From: G965202915 sp965202915
Lineage (GTDB): Bacteria; Pseudomonadota; Gammaproteobacteria; Eutrophobiales; Eutrophobiaceae
Reading direction: 5' to 3'
Length of the DNA stretch: 64,000 bases
NCBI GenBank assembly: GCA_965202915.1
Contig: OZ241847.1
Coordinates: 806,001-870,000 of the forward strand
The translations under genes were made by a program, and so were the position numbers. Within the stretch, counting starts at the first letter, position 1, and every line of letters starts with the position of its first letter. A model generated the notes under the pieces. The model was given only the letters and a program-made list of their open reading frames with translations, made no database searches and had not been told where the DNA came from. Shown here one piece after another: positions 25,986 through 33,635 of this stretch.

Positions 25986-27442
25986 AATTTTACGCAGATG
26001 TTTTTTAATTCAGAATAAAATTCAACGGAATGCACCCCGCCTTCTCTTCCGATCCCGGAACGTTTCATGCCCCCAAATGGAGTCCGCAGATCACGTAGAA
26101 ACCAGCTATTTATCCAAACAATCCCGGCGTCAATTTGCGCGGCAACGTGATGCGCGTCGGAGGTGTTTTCCGTCCATACCGTTGCCGCCAATCCGTAATC
26201 CGTATCGTTTGCAAGCCGTATTACTTCTTCTTTCGTATCAAATGGCCGAACGTGACAACAGGGGCCAAAAATTTCTTCTTGAATCACAGCTGAATCATCG
26301 GCGAGACCGGTCCAAATTGTTGGCTCTATCCAGGCGCCGGCTTTTAATTCATCGCCCATGTCCGGAACGCCTCCGCCGGTGACCACGGTCGCGCCTTCCG
26401 CCACCGCCAGCTTGTAGTAAGACAGCACTTTTTCACGATGTCCGACACTGATAAGCGGCCCCATATTGGTGGTTGAATCTTCAGGCCGCCCCAAATTCAA
26501 GGCTTCGGCGGCGGTCTTAAATCGGCGTACAAATTCATCAAAAATTGGACGCTCGACAAATATGCGTTCGGTACCCAGACAAACCTGACCGCAATTCGCA
26601 AACGCGGATCTTATCGTCCCTTCAATTGTTTTATCCAAATTACAGTCTGCAAAAATGATGCCCGGATTTTTGCCTCCCATTTCCATTGAAACCGGGCGCG
26701 AACCTTTGGCGGCCGCTCGCATGATGGTTTCACCGGTTACCGTTTCACCCGTGAACGTTATCGCGTCTATATCCGGATGCCGAGTCAGAATCGCGCCCGC
26801 CGAATTTGCGCCAAAACCGTGAATGACGTTAAATACACCGGTCGGCACGCCCGCATCATTCATGACTTCACCCAATAAGGCCGTTGTCAATGGTGTTTCC
26901 TCCGAAGGCTTTACCACGACGGTATTGCCGCAAGCAAGTGCCGGCCCCACTTTCCAAGTCATTAACAAAAGAGGCAGGTTCCAGGGGCTGATCACTGCGA
27001 TCACGCCCTGCGGGATACGTATTGAGTAATTGAGTGCTCCATCGCCATCGACAGTGGGCATTTGATAGGCTTCGCCGGCCACATTTTTGATCAGATCGGC
27101 AAAGATTTTAAAATTTGCCGCGCCACGGGGAATATCAATCTGTTTCGCCAGCGAATGCGGCTTGCCGGTGTCGGTACACTCCGCGTATAAAAACTCATCG
27201 AAACGCGCATTGATACCGTCCGCTACTTTATATAGCAGTTCCACCCGCTGCTGCAGCGTCATCGCACCCCATTCACCATGTAACGCGGCCTTGGCGGCAC
27301 TTACAGCATGATCAACTTCATCCCTTCCGGCTTCATGAACGGTTGCAATGACACTGCCATCGACAGGCGAAATATCATCAAAAGTGGTGCCATTAACGGA
27401 AGTAACAAATTCACCATTAATAAAGTGTTTAATTTCCTTCAT
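25982..27442 (-). CDS. dmpC: 2-hydroxymuconic / 2-aminomuconic semialdehyde dehydrogenase
   Basis: 486 residues, aldehyde dehydrogenase superfamily. Catalytic Cys in ANCGQVCLGTERI, Glu in SMEMGGKNPGI, and NAD-binding ITFTGETVTGE. The ending LRTPFGGMKRSGIGREGG followed by HSVEFYSE is typical of the DmpC/NahI/AmnC clade. It oxidises the ring-cleavage semialdehyde to the muconate. Because the window contains both catechol 2,3-dioxygenase and 2-aminophenol 1,6-dioxygenase, it could serve either; sequence alone does not tell which substrate is preferred. Its start overlaps the GlcG-like gene (ATGA). Confidence 0.93.
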   Translation of the reverse strand: MKEIKHFINGEFVTSVNGTTFDDISPVDGSVIATVHEAGRDEVDHAVSAAKAALHGEWGAMTLQQRVELLYKVADGINARFDEFLYAECTDTGKPHSLAKQIDIPRGAANFKIFADLIKNVAGEAYQMPTVDGDGALNYSIRIPQGVIAVISPWNLPLLLMTWKVGPALACGNTVVVKPSEETPLTTALLGEVMNDAGVPTGVFNVIHGFGANSAGAILTRHPDIDAITFTGETVTGETIMRAAAKGSRPVSMEMGGKNPGIIFADCNLDKTIEGTIRSAFANCGQVCLGTERIFVERPIFDEFVRRFKTAAEALNLGRPEDSTTNMGPLISVGHREKVLSYYKLAVAEGATVVTGGGVPDMGDELKAGAWIEPTIWTGLADDSAVIQEEIFGPCCHVRPFDTKEEVIRLANDTDYGLAATVWTENTSDAHHVAAQIDAGIVWINSWFLRDLRTPFGGMKRSGIGREGGVHSVEFYSELKNICVKL

Positions 27443-27885
27443 ATCTGCCTTCCTTCATGGTTTTTCTTAATCACCGCGTCTAAACCGATCTGCGCACAGG
27501 CCTCATCCTGTTGTTCCGATGCCCCGGACACACCTATCGCTCCAATACAGGCACCATTTACATTAATGGGCAGTCCCCCTCCAAATGCAATAAAACGCTC
27601 CTGATTGATAATGCTTTCCCTGAGCAGTGAATCTTTTGGCAAAAGTTCCCCCCAGCCGCTCGTTGGAATTGCAAAACTGGCCGCCGTGTAAGCTTTGTCA
27701 ATCGCAATATTTATCGATAAGTAAGGCCCCTCTTCGGAGCGCAAAAATGCCACCAAATTACCCCCTCGGTCCACCACTGCAACCGCAATATGCAGCCCCA
27801 GCCTGCGTGCGTGCTTAACCGCCGCATCCACCGCCAGATGGCCGGCCTGCCAAAGTATATTTTCCTGTTTATAGCTGATATTCAT
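27439..27885 (-). CDS. GlcG/HbpS (DUF336) family protein
   Basis: 148 residues from the ATG at 27885. The frame extends to 27996, but the extra residues are AT-rich promoter sequence and overlap the operator-like repeats, so the longer form is rejected. Family features: AVAVVDRGGNLVAFLRSEEG, AIDKAYTAASFAIPT, FIAFGGGLPINVNG and ACIGAIGVSGASEQQDEACA. HbpS/GlcG proteins can bind haem or small ligands; members are found in many aromatic operons with no settled role. It is the first gene of the lower-pathway operon, overlapping dmpC by 4 bp. Confidence 0.85.
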   Translation of the reverse strand: MNISYKQENILWQAGHLAVDAAVKHARRLGLHIAVAVVDRGGNLVAFLRSEEGPYLSINIAIDKAYTAASFAIPTSGWGELLPKDSLLRESIINQERFIAFGGGLPINVNGACIGAIGVSGASEQQDEACAQIGLDAVIKKNHEGRQI

Positions 27886-27960
27886 TTTTGCCGCCAAAAA
27901 ATAATCCTTACAATTCATGTAAAATATATTTAATATACTAAATATAAGAAAAAAGTAATA

Positions 27961-27989
27961 ATCTCGATATTTTATGTTATATCGATATT
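27961..27989. promoter_or_regulatory. Operator-like repeats, lower-pathway/gntR intergenic region
   Basis: ATCTCGATATT at 27961-27971 and ATATCGATATT at 27979-27989, 18 bp apart. The same 11-mer recurs at 19-bp spacing upstream of prpC (51258 and 51277) and in the region between the porin and amnD genes. Both copies overlap the proposed promoter of the lower-pathway operon, which would suit a repressor. The divergent GntR protein is the simplest candidate to bind it. Confidence 0.55.
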
Positions 27990-27996
27990 TTTTCAA
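27969..27996 (-). promoter_or_regulatory. Candidate sigma70 promoter of the lower meta operon
   Basis: On the minus strand TTGAAA (27996-27991) and TAAAAT (27974-27969) are separated by 16 bp. This predicts a start near 27962 and a leader of about 77 nt to the ATG at 27885. The spacer contains one ATATCGATATT copy. The region is very AT-rich, so chance matches are likely. Confidence 0.35.
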
Positions 27997-28065
27997 TAGC
28001 TTTATTATTGAGGCGTGTTAAAATTTATTTTCTTTTTATTTCAATGATATAGGATAGTAAATTAA

Positions 28066-28758
28066 ATGACTGTGCAAATCCCTAAAACGCTCATTAACTC
28101 CATTTATTCACGTATAAGAGCAGATATTATCGACGGCAAGCTGACTCCCGATTCAAAATTACGCATTGAAGGCCTGAAACTCAAGTATGAAGTAAGCGCC
28201 AGCCCGTTGCGGGAGGCCCTGAATCGGCTCGCCGGTGAAGGCTTTGTCCACGTTGCAGGCCAAAAGGGATTTCGAGTGGCTCCGGTTTCCAGCGAAGACC
28301 TACGAGACGTCACGCGCATGCGCATTCGACTGGAATGTGACGCGCTGTCGGAGAGCATAGAGAAAGGCGATGACGTTTGGGAGGCCAACATCATCGCCGC
28401 ATATCACCGGTTAACCAAAGCCGAAGCTCTGATCGAGAGCAATTTCCCGGAATGGGAAAAACGTAACGGCGATTTTCACGATGCATTAATTTCCGCGTGC
28501 ACTTCCAAATGGCTGTTGCGCTTTCGCCACATTTTATATGAACAACACAAACGCTACCGATTTATATCCATTCTAAGTGATAATAAAACCCGTGACGTTC
28601 ACAAAGAGCATGAGGCCATTAAAGACGCGGCAATTTCAAGGGACACGGAACTGGCGTGTGAAGAGATAAGAAAACACATTCAAAAAACACTGGACTCAAC
28701 CAAATTAAAACTGGCACAACATGAGAAGAATCACAAGCAACAAAAAATTGCTTCTTGA
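28066..28758 (+). CDS. GntR family regulator, FCD subclass
   Basis: 230 residues. The N-terminal winged helix has the GntR signature ADIIDGKLTPDSKLRIEGLK and SASPLREALNRLAGEGFV. The C-terminal all-helical FCD ligand domain carries metal-ligand candidates in NGDFHDALISAC (Asp/His) and later His residues (HKEHEAIKDAA). FCD regulators usually repress catabolic operons until a pathway acid binds. It is divergent from the lower meta operon, with about 180 bp of AT-rich DNA and the repeated ATATCGATATT motif between them. The ligand is likely a muconate- or oxo-acid-type intermediate, which is inference. Confidence 0.9.
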   Translation: MTVQIPKTLINSIYSRIRADIIDGKLTPDSKLRIEGLKLKYEVSASPLREALNRLAGEGFVHVAGQKGFRVAPVSSEDLRDVTRMRIRLECDALSESIEKGDDVWEANIIAAYHRLTKAEALIESNFPEWEKRNGDFHDALISACTSKWLLRFRHILYEQHKRYRFISILSDNKTRDVHKEHEAIKDAAISRDTELACEEIRKHIQKTLDSTKLKLAQHEKNHKQQKIAS

Positions 28759-28774
28759 CCGGACATGGATGAGC

Positions 28775-31129
28775 TTATGCTTTAACCTTACTCGCAAGAA
28801 TAAACCGGGGACGAAACGTCATGATCCACGCCGGAATTAAAAACATTGCCGCCAGCGCGTTTAAAATTAACATCACTATCAGTAACAATGCCGCATCCGC
28901 TTGAAAGCGCATGGTGGATATAAACACCCACATCAATACGCCGCAAATTAACGTGATCGCGGTAAACCCTATCGCCACTCCGGTGGTATGAATAGCTTCT
29001 TTTATTGCCAGATTGAGTTCGCCAATTTTTGCCATTTCCGTGCGTATTCTATCCATTATATATATTGAATAATCAATCCCAACGCCTATTCCCACGGCAA
29101 TAATTGGAACCGTATTTACGTTAATTCCAATCCCCGATATGCCCATATAGGCATAGGTCAGCGTGGTCGCAAACGACATCGCCAGCAGCATCAGCCAACC
29201 GGCGTGTAAGGACCAATAAAACAAGGTGACGAAAATCAGAATTAACAAAAACACCAGTGGAATAACGATAATATTGGTTTTATAGGCGGCTTCATTGATT
29301 GCCGCGGTTACCCCGATGACTCCCCCCGCCAGTTTTAATGAAAATCCTTCAATATCGGCGGCACTTGATTTTTCCCATTCCTTGACCATATGTATCGCGC
29401 GCCGAATCGTCTCGCCTTTATGATCTTTGTAATAAAAAACCATATTGGCGTTCTGTTCATCGACATCGATAAATTCCAGTAATGCTCCGGGAACGGGGCT
29501 CGACATCATGTAAGTGAACATTAATCCGCCGGATTCGGCATTATCCACGGGATAGGACAGCCATCGCGGATCGTCACCGTGAATTATGCGGCGTACTTGT
29601 TTTACCAAATTAGGCAGCCCTTTTGCGCCTCCCAATTCAGGATCAAGCAACATGTAATTTTGAAAATCACTCAATGCCCTTATAACCTCAGGATTTTTGA
29701 GCCCGGCTTTTTCTTCGGTATGGGCAATAATATACAACTCTTCTGAGCCCGGAAATGACTCATTAATGGCTTTTGATGAAATATTGTAGTCATGATCGGG
29801 GTACAGCAAAGGCGAACCCGGCTCAGCCTCACCAATCTGTACCCAGGAACTGAAATAGGCGCCCACCCCGTACAAAATCACAACAATAAACAAAGTCGCC
29901 CTGGCCCCTCGATTGGTGCTGGCAATCTTGGAAACGTTTGGAAACACCTTCTGAAAAATATTTGCATTGGCTTTAAGTTTTCGCGGGACCGGGAGCAGCT
30001 CCAGCAATACGGGCACTAAAATCAACACAGTGAATAATACACTTGCAGCCCAAAGCGACGCATAGACGGCCAACTTGTCATTAATTGGAACCGATCCCAA
30101 AGAAATCAACAATAATCCGATGGCATCGGAAATCACGCCCAATGAACCCGGCCTGAACAAATTCTCAAAGGTCTGCCGGGCCGCGCTTTGTTTGTCGTTT
30201 GTGTTACCCAGTTCCTGATAAAATCGTTCCACCAATTGAATGCCGTGAGACATTGCCCGCGCGGAAATTAGAAACGGCACCACCATCATCAGCGGATCAA
30301 GGTTGTAATCGAGTAAAGCCAGCATCCCCAAGCCCCAAATTGTGGTGAGCACAATTCCCAAACTGGGTAACAACACGCCGTAAAGTCTGCGAAAATATAC
30401 GATTAATAAGAACAACATTATTGCCACGGTATATAGGAATATCTGTAATATTTCTCCGACGTAATGTGACACCCAGCCAACCAGCACGGGTTGTCCGGTC
30501 GCAAATATTTCAATACCTTCGGTGGTTTCATCAGCTCTTATTCTGTTGAGTTCATCGAATACGGCTTTGTAATTCAATTCACCTTCATTTAAGGTGCCGC
30601 GGATTAACGCCGCGCTCAGATCCGGGGCAACGTATAATCCATAAACTCTGGGATCGGCAATCACCGAGTTTTGCATCTCTTGCAGTTCTTGTTGGCTGTA
30701 TCCGCCTTCTTTTAAGGCGTCAAAATAAGGCGCGGATTTAATGGTGCCAAACTCATTTAACCAAATTCTTCGAGTGGTTCTGTGGGTTAAACTGATCACC
30801 AGGTTATGATTTATTCCGGTGAGTTCATCCACTCTTTGGGTGATGCGATGAATTCGAGCCAGCGTGTCATTGGTAAAGATGGTGCCGTCCCTGACCTTGA
30901 CTGAAACGATGACGTTATTGGCGCCGCCAAACGTGTCGCGGATAATATTATGCGTTTGAATGTAGGGATGTTCCTGGGGCAGCAGGTCCGCATAGTCGGA
31001 CGCCATTCTGACGGCGGGAATTTGAAAAGCAAAAAAGACCGTCGCGAACAGGATTAAAGCAATAATAATCTTCGGATATGCAAATACAAGCTTATCGAGC
31101 CGCTTGAGTGATTGTATGGATGTGATCAA
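28775..31129 (-). CDS. RND superfamily transporter (MMPL type)
   Basis: 784 residues with the RND layout: one N-terminal helix, a large periplasmic loop, a block of five or six helices, a second loop, and a second helix block. Visible pieces are SDYADLLPQEHPYIQTHN after helix 1, DPLMMVVPFLISARAMSHGI, and IIAVGIGVGIDYSIYIMDRI in the second half. MMPL-type RND proteins move hydrophobic molecules. The start is a TTG one base after the stop of the YCF48-like gene, with no ATG nearby; coupling to the upstream gene is likely. It belongs with the DUF1302, DUF1329 and YCF48-like genes, all in one direction. Confidence 0.88.
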   Translation of the reverse strand: MITSIQSLKRLDKLVFAYPKIIIALILFATVFFAFQIPAVRMASDYADLLPQEHPYIQTHNIIRDTFGGANNVIVSVKVRDGTIFTNDTLARIHRITQRVDELTGINHNLVISLTHRTTRRIWLNEFGTIKSAPYFDALKEGGYSQQELQEMQNSVIADPRVYGLYVAPDLSAALIRGTLNEGELNYKAVFDELNRIRADETTEGIEIFATGQPVLVGWVSHYVGEILQIFLYTVAIMLFLLIVYFRRLYGVLLPSLGIVLTTIWGLGMLALLDYNLDPLMMVVPFLISARAMSHGIQLVERFYQELGNTNDKQSAARQTFENLFRPGSLGVISDAIGLLLISLGSVPINDKLAVYASLWAASVLFTVLILVPVLLELLPVPRKLKANANIFQKVFPNVSKIASTNRGARATLFIVVILYGVGAYFSSWVQIGEAEPGSPLLYPDHDYNISSKAINESFPGSEELYIIAHTEEKAGLKNPEVIRALSDFQNYMLLDPELGGAKGLPNLVKQVRRIIHGDDPRWLSYPVDNAESGGLMFTYMMSSPVPGALLEFIDVDEQNANMVFYYKDHKGETIRRAIHMVKEWEKSSAADIEGFSLKLAGGVIGVTAAINEAAYKTNIIVIPLVFLLILIFVTLFYWSLHAGWLMLLAMSFATTLTYAYMGISGIGINVNTVPIIAVGIGVGIDYSIYIMDRIRTEMAKIGELNLAIKEAIHTTGVAIGFTAITLICGVLMWVFISTMRFQADAALLLIVMLILNALAAMFLIPAWIMTFRPRFILASKVKA

Positions 31130-31130
31130 G

Positions 31131-32153
31131 TTAATTTATGTCAGCGTCCACAAGACTGGTATTTTTTAAATCAATAACGTCCAGAGAACCGGCGCCGCCG
31201 GCAATAATTATTTTGGAATTATCCAATGGATGAATTACCCGAAAAAAGAAACGTGACTCAATCGGAATTTCAAGCGGTTCCCAGCCGGTATTCGGATCTG
31301 AGCCGACGTTTTTATGAAACACGGTACCATAGTTGCCAACGGTGATGAGTGTGTCATTTATTATTGAGACGCCAAACAGCGCGGCGTTGGTATGTGTTTT
31401 TTCCTGCCGCCAGGTCGCTCCGCCGTCAAGCGTGGAATAGATTGTGCCGTTCAAACCGGTTACCCAACCGTATTCAGTGTCCTTAAATATGCTCGATAAT
31501 GGAAAAAACTCATTTGGGACGGGCTCCCCCAATTCCCAATTTGATCCGCCGTCTCTGGTGATCAGCACCGTTCCAAATTCACCCATTATGAACCCGTTTC
31601 GTTCATCGATAAACTGCACCGTACTCAAAATAATATCTTCATCCAGGGAGTGGGCGACCCATGTGTTGCCTGAGTCTGAACTCGATAAAATCGTGCCAAA
31701 GCTGCCCACCACCCAAATGCCGCCCAGTGGGTCACAAGTAAGTCCCTGGGGAATTTCAGAGGTGCCGAGATCATGGGCACTCCAGGTGTTTGCATGATCC
31801 GCCGATATCCATACGTCACCTTCCATTGTCACCGCCGCCAGCAATCCTTGCCGGCAACTTGTAATATCGATAAACGTCGGTTTGGTTGCCACTTGATCGC
31901 GTTGCCAGTTTCTGGTGCCCGCTTCCGCGGTGACCACCAGCCCTTCGGAGCCCACTATAATGGATTTGCCGCCGCTGGTTGTTGCGGCCATAAAAATATC
32001 GGTTCTGCGAATGGGTGAACTTTTGCTCGATTCAACGCCCTTTAAATTTAAGGGCGCCTCGCACGCAAATAACGGAATGACCGTTATCAAGAGCAGCAAA
32101 AGTCTTGCCCGGTAAGGGACAATCAATTGTTTTTTGTGATTTTTGAGCAACAT
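31131..32153 (-). CDS. YCF48/BNR-repeat lipoprotein-like protein
   Basis: 340 residues. An N-terminal hydrophobic stretch ends in a lipobox-like PLFAC (about residue 31), so it is probably a lipoprotein. The remainder is a set of YCF48/BNR-type beta-propeller repeats (STLDGGATWRQEKT, ISADHANTWSAHDLG, SSSDSGNTWVAHSLD, ITRDGGSNWELGEP). YCF48-like proteins often sit next to RND transporters with DUF1302 and DUF1329 genes; a role in assembly or substrate transfer is inferred. Its ribosome site AGGAAG lies inside the 3' arm of the hairpin at 32163-32207. Confidence 0.82.
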   Translation of the reverse strand: MLLKNHKKQLIVPYRARLLLLLITVIPLFACEAPLNLKGVESSKSSPIRRTDIFMAATTSGGKSIIVGSEGLVVTAEAGTRNWQRDQVATKPTFIDITSCRQGLLAAVTMEGDVWISADHANTWSAHDLGTSEIPQGLTCDPLGGIWVVGSFGTILSSSDSGNTWVAHSLDEDIILSTVQFIDERNGFIMGEFGTVLITRDGGSNWELGEPVPNEFFPLSSIFKDTEYGWVTGLNGTIYSTLDGGATWRQEKTHTNAALFGVSIINDTLITVGNYGTVFHKNVGSDPNTGWEPLEIPIESRFFFRVIHPLDNSKIIIAGGAGSLDVIDLKNTSLVDADIN

Positions 32154-32162
32154 ATAAAGACT

Positions 32163-32207
32163 TCCTGCACACTTGAATTTATTCTTATTGTCGGCAAGTG
32201 TGCAAGA
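32163..32207 (-). promoter_or_regulatory. Hairpin that could mask the YCF48-like gene's ribosome site
   Basis: TGCACACTTG and CAAGTGTGCA form a perfect 10-bp inverted repeat (32166-32175 and 32195-32204) with a 19-nt AT-rich loop; TTC/GAA extends it past one mismatch. On the mRNA the 3' arm runs into AGGAAG, the Shine-Dalgarno-like sequence 7 nt before the ATG at 32153. It lies after the DUF1329 stop, so it could either lower translation of the next gene or protect the upstream mRNA. Confidence 0.5.
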
Positions 32208-32230
32208 AACTCAGTGATCACTAAAGCATT

Positions 32231-33541
32231 TTAACGGCCGCTCTTGCGCAGGTTCTGAACGGTGAATTTATCCGTGGGATTCAAAGAGGGGTCGATTTGC
32301 CCCTTAAATTGTCCCGTCGTGCAATGATTTGCCTGCACGTCCAACATGCCAAAACTATCGTCAATGGATACCCCGGTGCCTTTGTTTTTGGGTAAATGGT
32401 GATCCGGATGTGCCTGCCCAATAAACCATGATTTCCAATATTTACCGGCCCGGTCATAAATAATGGTACGGGGCAGGGTAAAGGTCTGTGCATCGACATA
32501 ATGGACGCGTTTACTGATTGGATGATTGCCATCGATCGGATCGGCTTCTAATACGTACGCCTTGCGCACCTGGAAGCTGATTTTGGGAAAACAATTGCCC
32601 TTGCCGTGAAAATCCACAAATTGGTACCCCTCCTCGTCGTTAAATTCCGAGGTCAGCTCCTGTTCATTGTGGTTATAGAAAGGCAATAATACAAACTTAG
32701 TCCCTTTATAGGTCCATTGCATATCGGAGATGCGTCCGTTGTAACCTTCAAAATCCTCAATCATCAGATCCGTTCCAAGAAATGAATCCGTGATCTGTCC
32801 GCTGGCCAACCGCCGAACGCGTCTTTGAAACCCCAGATAAAGCCAGGCATCATCACGCTTTAAGTCATCCTCGTAGCGGTGAATCAGAAGTTGGGTATTT
32901 TTTACGTCAAAGGGTTGTAACACCTGCACGTAGATCGAGCGGAACAGTTGTGAGGGATTAGGCTCAACCTCCGGAGTCGGATCCTGATTAACCCGGTGTT
33001 TCCAATTTAAAAAGTGAAAATTAAATTTTATTTCACGCTCTAATTTGCCTGATTTCAAATCCTTAAAGCGCCAGTAAAATGGATATATTGCCGCGTTATC
33101 CCCCCAGTTATAACCGTACTTATAGTTCCATGCCAATTTCTCACCGGCACGCGGATCATCGCCATCCGGCTCTTCGACAAAAGGGCGTCCGGCAATAAAC
33201 CCGTTTATTGCCCCTGGTTGATCTCCAAGGCTGGTTTGATTCAAGTTATCTTTACTGGCTTGAATGTAGTTTTCATGCAATATGAAATCAGTGGTTTCAC
33301 CGACGGTGATTTCAACCCATCCGTCTTTTATATGCTGGTATAGTTCCGGGTCCAAAACCTCTTTGGCCTGATCAGCGTTGGATGCAGTGATCACCATGCC
33401 CGGTTTGACCCCTGCAATTTGCGGAAATCCGTCTTTATACGGCCTGAAGGATCGCTCAACGTCTTCAAGGGTTGCCGCCGCGTGCACGCAGGGAAATGCA
33501 ATGACGCCCAACAGGAGTAATGGAAATATTTGTCTAATCAT
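32231..33541 (-). CDS. DUF1329 domain protein, exported
   Basis: 436 residues. The signal peptide is MIRQIFPLLLLGVIAFPC then VHAAA. The mature part fits DUF1329: ASNADQAKEVLDPELYQHIKDG, GRPF-like FIAGRPFVEEPDGDDPRAGEK, RHYVDAQTFTLPR-like VHYVDAQTFTLPRTI, and the ending FTVQNLRKSGR. DUF1329 proteins have a LolB/LolA-like fold and are thought to be periplasmic or outer-membrane lipid carriers. A GTG at 33550 is in frame, but AAGGTGAG lies 4-5 nt before the ATG at 33541, which is preferred. Sits 95 bp after the DUF1302 gene in the same operon. Confidence 0.88.
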   Translation of the reverse strand: MIRQIFPLLLLGVIAFPCVHAAATLEDVERSFRPYKDGFPQIAGVKPGMVITASNADQAKEVLDPELYQHIKDGWVEITVGETTDFILHENYIQASKDNLNQTSLGDQPGAINGFIAGRPFVEEPDGDDPRAGEKLAWNYKYGYNWGDNAAIYPFYWRFKDLKSGKLEREIKFNFHFLNWKHRVNQDPTPEVEPNPSQLFRSIYVQVLQPFDVKNTQLLIHRYEDDLKRDDAWLYLGFQRRVRRLASGQITDSFLGTDLMIEDFEGYNGRISDMQWTYKGTKFVLLPFYNHNEQELTSEFNDEEGYQFVDFHGKGNCFPKISFQVRKAYVLEADPIDGNHPISKRVHYVDAQTFTLPRTIIYDRAGKYWKSWFIGQAHPDHHLPKNKGTGVSIDDSFGMLDVQANHCTTGQFKGQIDPSLNPTDKFTVQNLRKSGR

Positions 33542-33635
33542 TGTTCTCACCTTGTATAACTTTAATGTGATTGGTAAATTTATTCTGCAAAGCTGTTAAT
33601 TTTTAATCTCCCCGATACCCCGGGATCAAGCCGGT

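Noticed and set aside
27886..27996. N-terminal extension of the GlcG-like protein
   Set aside because: The added residues come from the AT-rich promoter region and contain the operator repeats; family members start at the later ATG.
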